Under the pieces are notes generated by a model that did no database searches, was not told the DNA's origin, and worked only from the letters and a program-made list of their open reading frames with translations. DNA of 64,000 nucleotides from UBA5109 sp038148755 (lineage in GTDB: Bacteria > Pseudomonadota > Gammaproteobacteria > Pseudomonadales > Pseudohongiellaceae): positions 11,737 through 75,736 of the forward strand of contig JAYQWA010000009.1 in NCBI GenBank assembly GCA_038148755.1. Reading direction: 5' to 3'. This document shows positions 61,876 through 64,000 of the stretch, piece by piece; the stretch's first letter is position 1, and every line of letters starts with the position of its first letter. Both the position numbers and the translations under genes were made by a program.

Positions 61876-63285
61876 TTAAACGGATTTTTTCTGTCTTGGG
61901 ATACCGAAACGTTGGCGCCTTTCCCAAAGGCATTTACGACTGATGCCAAGTTTTTTGGCCAACTGGGTTTCGTTCATTGAGTCCTGGTGATCAAGAACAA
62001 ATCGCTGGAAATAGTCTTCAAGTGATAAATCTTCAGTGGGATCATCATCAATATCTTCTGTTTCATTACTGCCATTATTCTCCACCAATTGAATGACCTT
62101 ATTACGGCTCTGTGACATCTGATCCATAATCAAGGAGTCAATTTCTATTAATTCAACATCAATGCCAAGCAGGTCTATCGGTATTTCGGGACCTTCCGTA
62201 AGAATAACGGCACGCTCGATGGCATTCTCCAACTCACGGACATTACCGGGCCATGGGTACATGGTGATTGCCTGAATGGAATCGGCACTGAAATGCATGG
62301 GCTCCATGCCCAGCCGGTTACAGATAAGCTTCAGTTTCTTGTCGGCTAGTTCCAGTATATCGGTTCCCCGTTCCCTGAGAGGGGGGATATGTAAGGGCAA
62401 GACATTTATCCGATAAAACAAATCTTCACGAAAGCGACCTTCGGCAACAAATTGCTGCAAATCGCGGTGGGTAGCCGCTATCAGTCTTACATCTACTTTG
62501 GTTGACTGTACAGAACCAACTTTCCTAATTTCATGTTCCTGCAAGACACGTAAAAGTCTTGCTTGTGCTTCCAGCGGCAGCTCTCCAATTTCATCAAGAA
62601 ACAAAGTGCCATTGTTGGCGGCTTCTACAAGCCCGGTACGTGTCGTGGTCGCACCGGTGAAGGAGCCTTTTTCATGGCCAAACAGTTCTGATTCAACCAG
62701 ATTTTCCGGAATGGCAGCGCAGTTAATGGAAATCAGGTTTGCATCTTTCCTGGAACTGGCTTCATGCAAAGCCCGTGCAACCAGCTCTTTGCCGGTGCCG
62801 GATTCTCCCTGAATCAGAACGGAAGAATTGGTTAGCGCAACTTTACGGATTCTGCGGAATAATTCTTTCATGGCCGGACAACTGCCAACCATGCCTGAGA
62901 CAGGTTCTTCGTTGGAGGTTGTCCTTTTTTTATTTTGTTTACTACCCTTTGTTGTCAGAGATTTTAATTTGTTTAGTACTTCTTCACTCTCAAAGGGTAT
63001 AGACAGATATTCCATGGCTCCATCCTTCGAGCTGCCTATGGCGGAGCGTAGGCTGGCATAATTGCTAGCCAGCAGGATGGGAGTAGAAGTATGTTTAACC
63101 AGATCTGTACCAGGAAAATCGGGTAAGCGCAGGTTGCAAATAATGGCATCAAGTTGATCCAAGTCGAATTTAAGTGCTTCCCTAACACAACTGCATGCCT
63201 GAGTTTGAAAACCTGCTGATGCTACTATTTCAGTGATTTTGCCTAGTATTTCCTGATCGTTTTCTACAAGTAGTATGGTAGTCAT
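61876..63285 (-). CDS. cbrB: CbrB-type sigma-54 activator with degenerate receiver domain
   Basis: A 469-residue NtrC-family regulator. Residues 1-115 align with a receiver domain, but key residues are lost: the acidic pocket reads VEND (Asn9), the phospho-acceptor is Asn51 (ICNLRLPDFPG), and the conserved Lys is Ile96 (YLSIPF). The AAA+ domain looks active: Walker A GESGTGKE (160-167), the sigma-54 loop GSFTGA (207-212, Ala to Ser), Walker B GTLFLDE, RERG sensor region and PWPGNVRELENAIERAVI. The C-terminus TEDLSLEDYFQRFVL...KLGISRKCLWERRQRFGIPR is a Fis-type helix-turn-helix nearly identical to CbrB as I recall it. No cbrA lies upstream. Confidence 0.88.
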   Translation of the reverse strand: MTTILLVENDQEILGKITEIVASAGFQTQACSCVREALKFDLDQLDAIICNLRLPDFPGTDLVKHTSTPILLASNYASLRSAIGSSKDGAMEYLSIPFESEEVLNKLKSLTTKGSKQNKKRTTSNEEPVSGMVGSCPAMKELFRRIRKVALTNSSVLIQGESGTGKELVARALHEASSRKDANLISINCAAIPENLVESELFGHEKGSFTGATTTRTGLVEAANNGTLFLDEIGELPLEAQARLLRVLQEHEIRKVGSVQSTKVDVRLIAATHRDLQQFVAEGRFREDLFYRINVLPLHIPPLRERGTDILELADKKLKLICNRLGMEPMHFSADSIQAITMYPWPGNVRELENAIERAVILTEGPEIPIDLLGIDVELIEIDSLIMDQMSQSRNKVIQLVENNGSNETEDIDDDPTEDLSLEDYFQRFVLDHQDSMNETQLAKKLGISRKCLWERRQRFGIPRQKKSV

Positions 63286-63488
63286 AAATTACGTGGAAGT
63301 TGTCCAGAAATTCCCCTGAATTGACCTTGTAATAATAATTTTGTTTCCTTTCTACTCACTTTTGGCAAAAAGTGCAACTGTAATTATCAAGAAGCATGCA
63401 TTAAAGCTAGGTTGACACCATCGATCAGCTTATTGGGAGAGCTGGCAGATTTATATAATTTTCAATAAAAACAAGAAGGTAGCTTATA

Positions 63489-64000
63489 TTAGTCTTCATC
63501 AAGCTGCTGCAAGTTATTCAGCTTCTGAATTTCCCAGTTTTTGATACCCCAATTGAGGATATCCGGAGTGCTGCAATCTATAAGTTCAGTAGGTGGGTTT
63601 TGCTGTAAGTACACCAGTGCCTGATATAAGGCCTGTGCAGGCTGGTCTAGATTTATCGCTTTGGCATGGTGCTGTTTGCTCAACTTTTGTCCCATAGCAT
63701 TAACGATGACAGGAATATGTCCGTATACCGGTTGTGAATAGTCTAATAAATTTTGCAGGTAGATTTGGCGGTGGGTGGAATCTATCAGGTCTATGCCCCG
63801 GATAATGTGAGTAATATCCTGGAACGCATCATCAACAACAACGGCAAGCTGATAGGAAAATAAGCCATCCTTACGTTTGACAATAAAATCGCCGCTTTCA
63901 GACTCAAGTTTTTGCGACAGGGTTCCCTGTACACAATCAGCCAAGTATGTGAGGGGAACGGGGACGCTACATCGCTCAGAAAGGAGTCCGGGAAAGCACT
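63489..64000 (-). CDS. gluQ: glutamyl-Q tRNA(Asp) synthetase, C-terminal part
   Basis: The gene enters from the right edge; about 170 codons are visible and its start lies outside. The catalytic-domain sequence has FIVKRKDGLFSYQLAVVVDD, HIIRGIDLIDSTHRQIYLQ, HIPVIVNAMGQKLSKQHHA (the KMSKS-like loop) and then a short C-terminal tail. This is the GluQ fold, a GluRS fragment that charges queuosine of tRNA-Asp. In Pseudomonas gluQ precedes cbrA-cbrB, so its place 203 bases before cbrB supports the locus assignment. Confidence 0.93.
   Translation of the reverse strand, partial: CFPGLLSERCSVPVPLTYLADCVQGTLSQKLESESGDFIVKRKDGLFSYQLAVVVDDAFQDITHIIRGIDLIDSTHRQIYLQNLLDYSQPVYGHIPVIVNAMGQKLSKQHHAKAINLDQPAQALYQALVYLQQNPPTELIDCSTPDILNWGIKNWEIQKLNNLQQLDED

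Overview
The window reads as chromosome of a free-living, probably marine gammaproteobacterium in the broad Pseudomonadales/Cellvibrionales group. This is inferred from gene content: a Vfr/Crp next to an OsmC-like gene and coq7, AmgK-MurU cell-wall recycling beside lptD, FabA-FabB, and a gluQ-cbrB-pcnB-panB-panC-panD-acs order that I recall from Pseudomonas. Coding density is high, there are no tRNA or rRNA genes, and I see no insertion sequence, prophage or CRISPR array. Species cannot be assigned from the window.

Layout. 1-5.7 kb: an accessory block of exported proteins (a truncated exported protein, a metallo-beta-lactamase-fold protein with lost metal ligands, an uncharacterised exported protein, an endostatin/lectin-like protein) beside a TonB-dependent receptor. 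5.8-21.5 kb: housekeeping genes, namely a LysM transglycosylase lipoprotein, tsaD-folB-folK-phhB, a pteridine reductase with cca-apaH, apaG, the rsmA-pdxA-surA-lptD chain, then amgK-murU and a LOG-family gene. 21.5-23.6 kb: an exported FAH-fold protein and a DsbA-like protein. 23.6-29.2 kb: rpe-trpE-trpG-trpC (gph and trpD missing), Vfr/Crp, OsmC, coq7. 29.2-38.1 kb: a long leftward run purD-purH-fis-dusB-DUF3426-prmA-accC-accB-aroQ. 38.3-39.1 kb: a dsbD remnant joined in frame, through one TGA, to the tail of a Kef-type antiporter. 39.1-44.3 kb: fabB-fabA, galU-phosphomannomutase, sulfotransferase. 44.3-47.8 kb: a PQQ dehydrogenase with an Asp-Tyr-Asp motif, a second DsbA-like protein, a DUF3237 protein. 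47.9-55 kb: uvrA/ssb, an RmlD-like pseudoenzyme, moeA, a lipoprotein, a copper-chaperone-like protein. 55-64 kb: acs, panD, panC, panB, a deoxynucleoside kinase, pcnB, a CrcZ-like small RNA locus, cbrB and the 3' part of gluQ.

The most interesting locus is 61.38-63.49 kb. A CbrB-type sigma-54 activator has lost its phospho-acceptor aspartate (Asn51) and conserved lysine (Ile96), and no cbrA kinase gene lies between it and gluQ. Downstream is a gene-free stretch with a near-consensus -24/-12 promoter, A-rich Hfq/Crc-type motifs and a strong terminator, in the position crcZ occupies in Pseudomonas. Together this suggests a kinase-independent CbrB-CrcZ carbon-repression circuit. Other notable points are the DsbD/Kef scar, three probable loss-of-catalysis proteins (MBL fold, RmlD-like, the Cca HD domain), a trp cluster without trpD, an exported FAH-family protein, and paired repeats upstream of aroQ-accBC and downstream of trpC.
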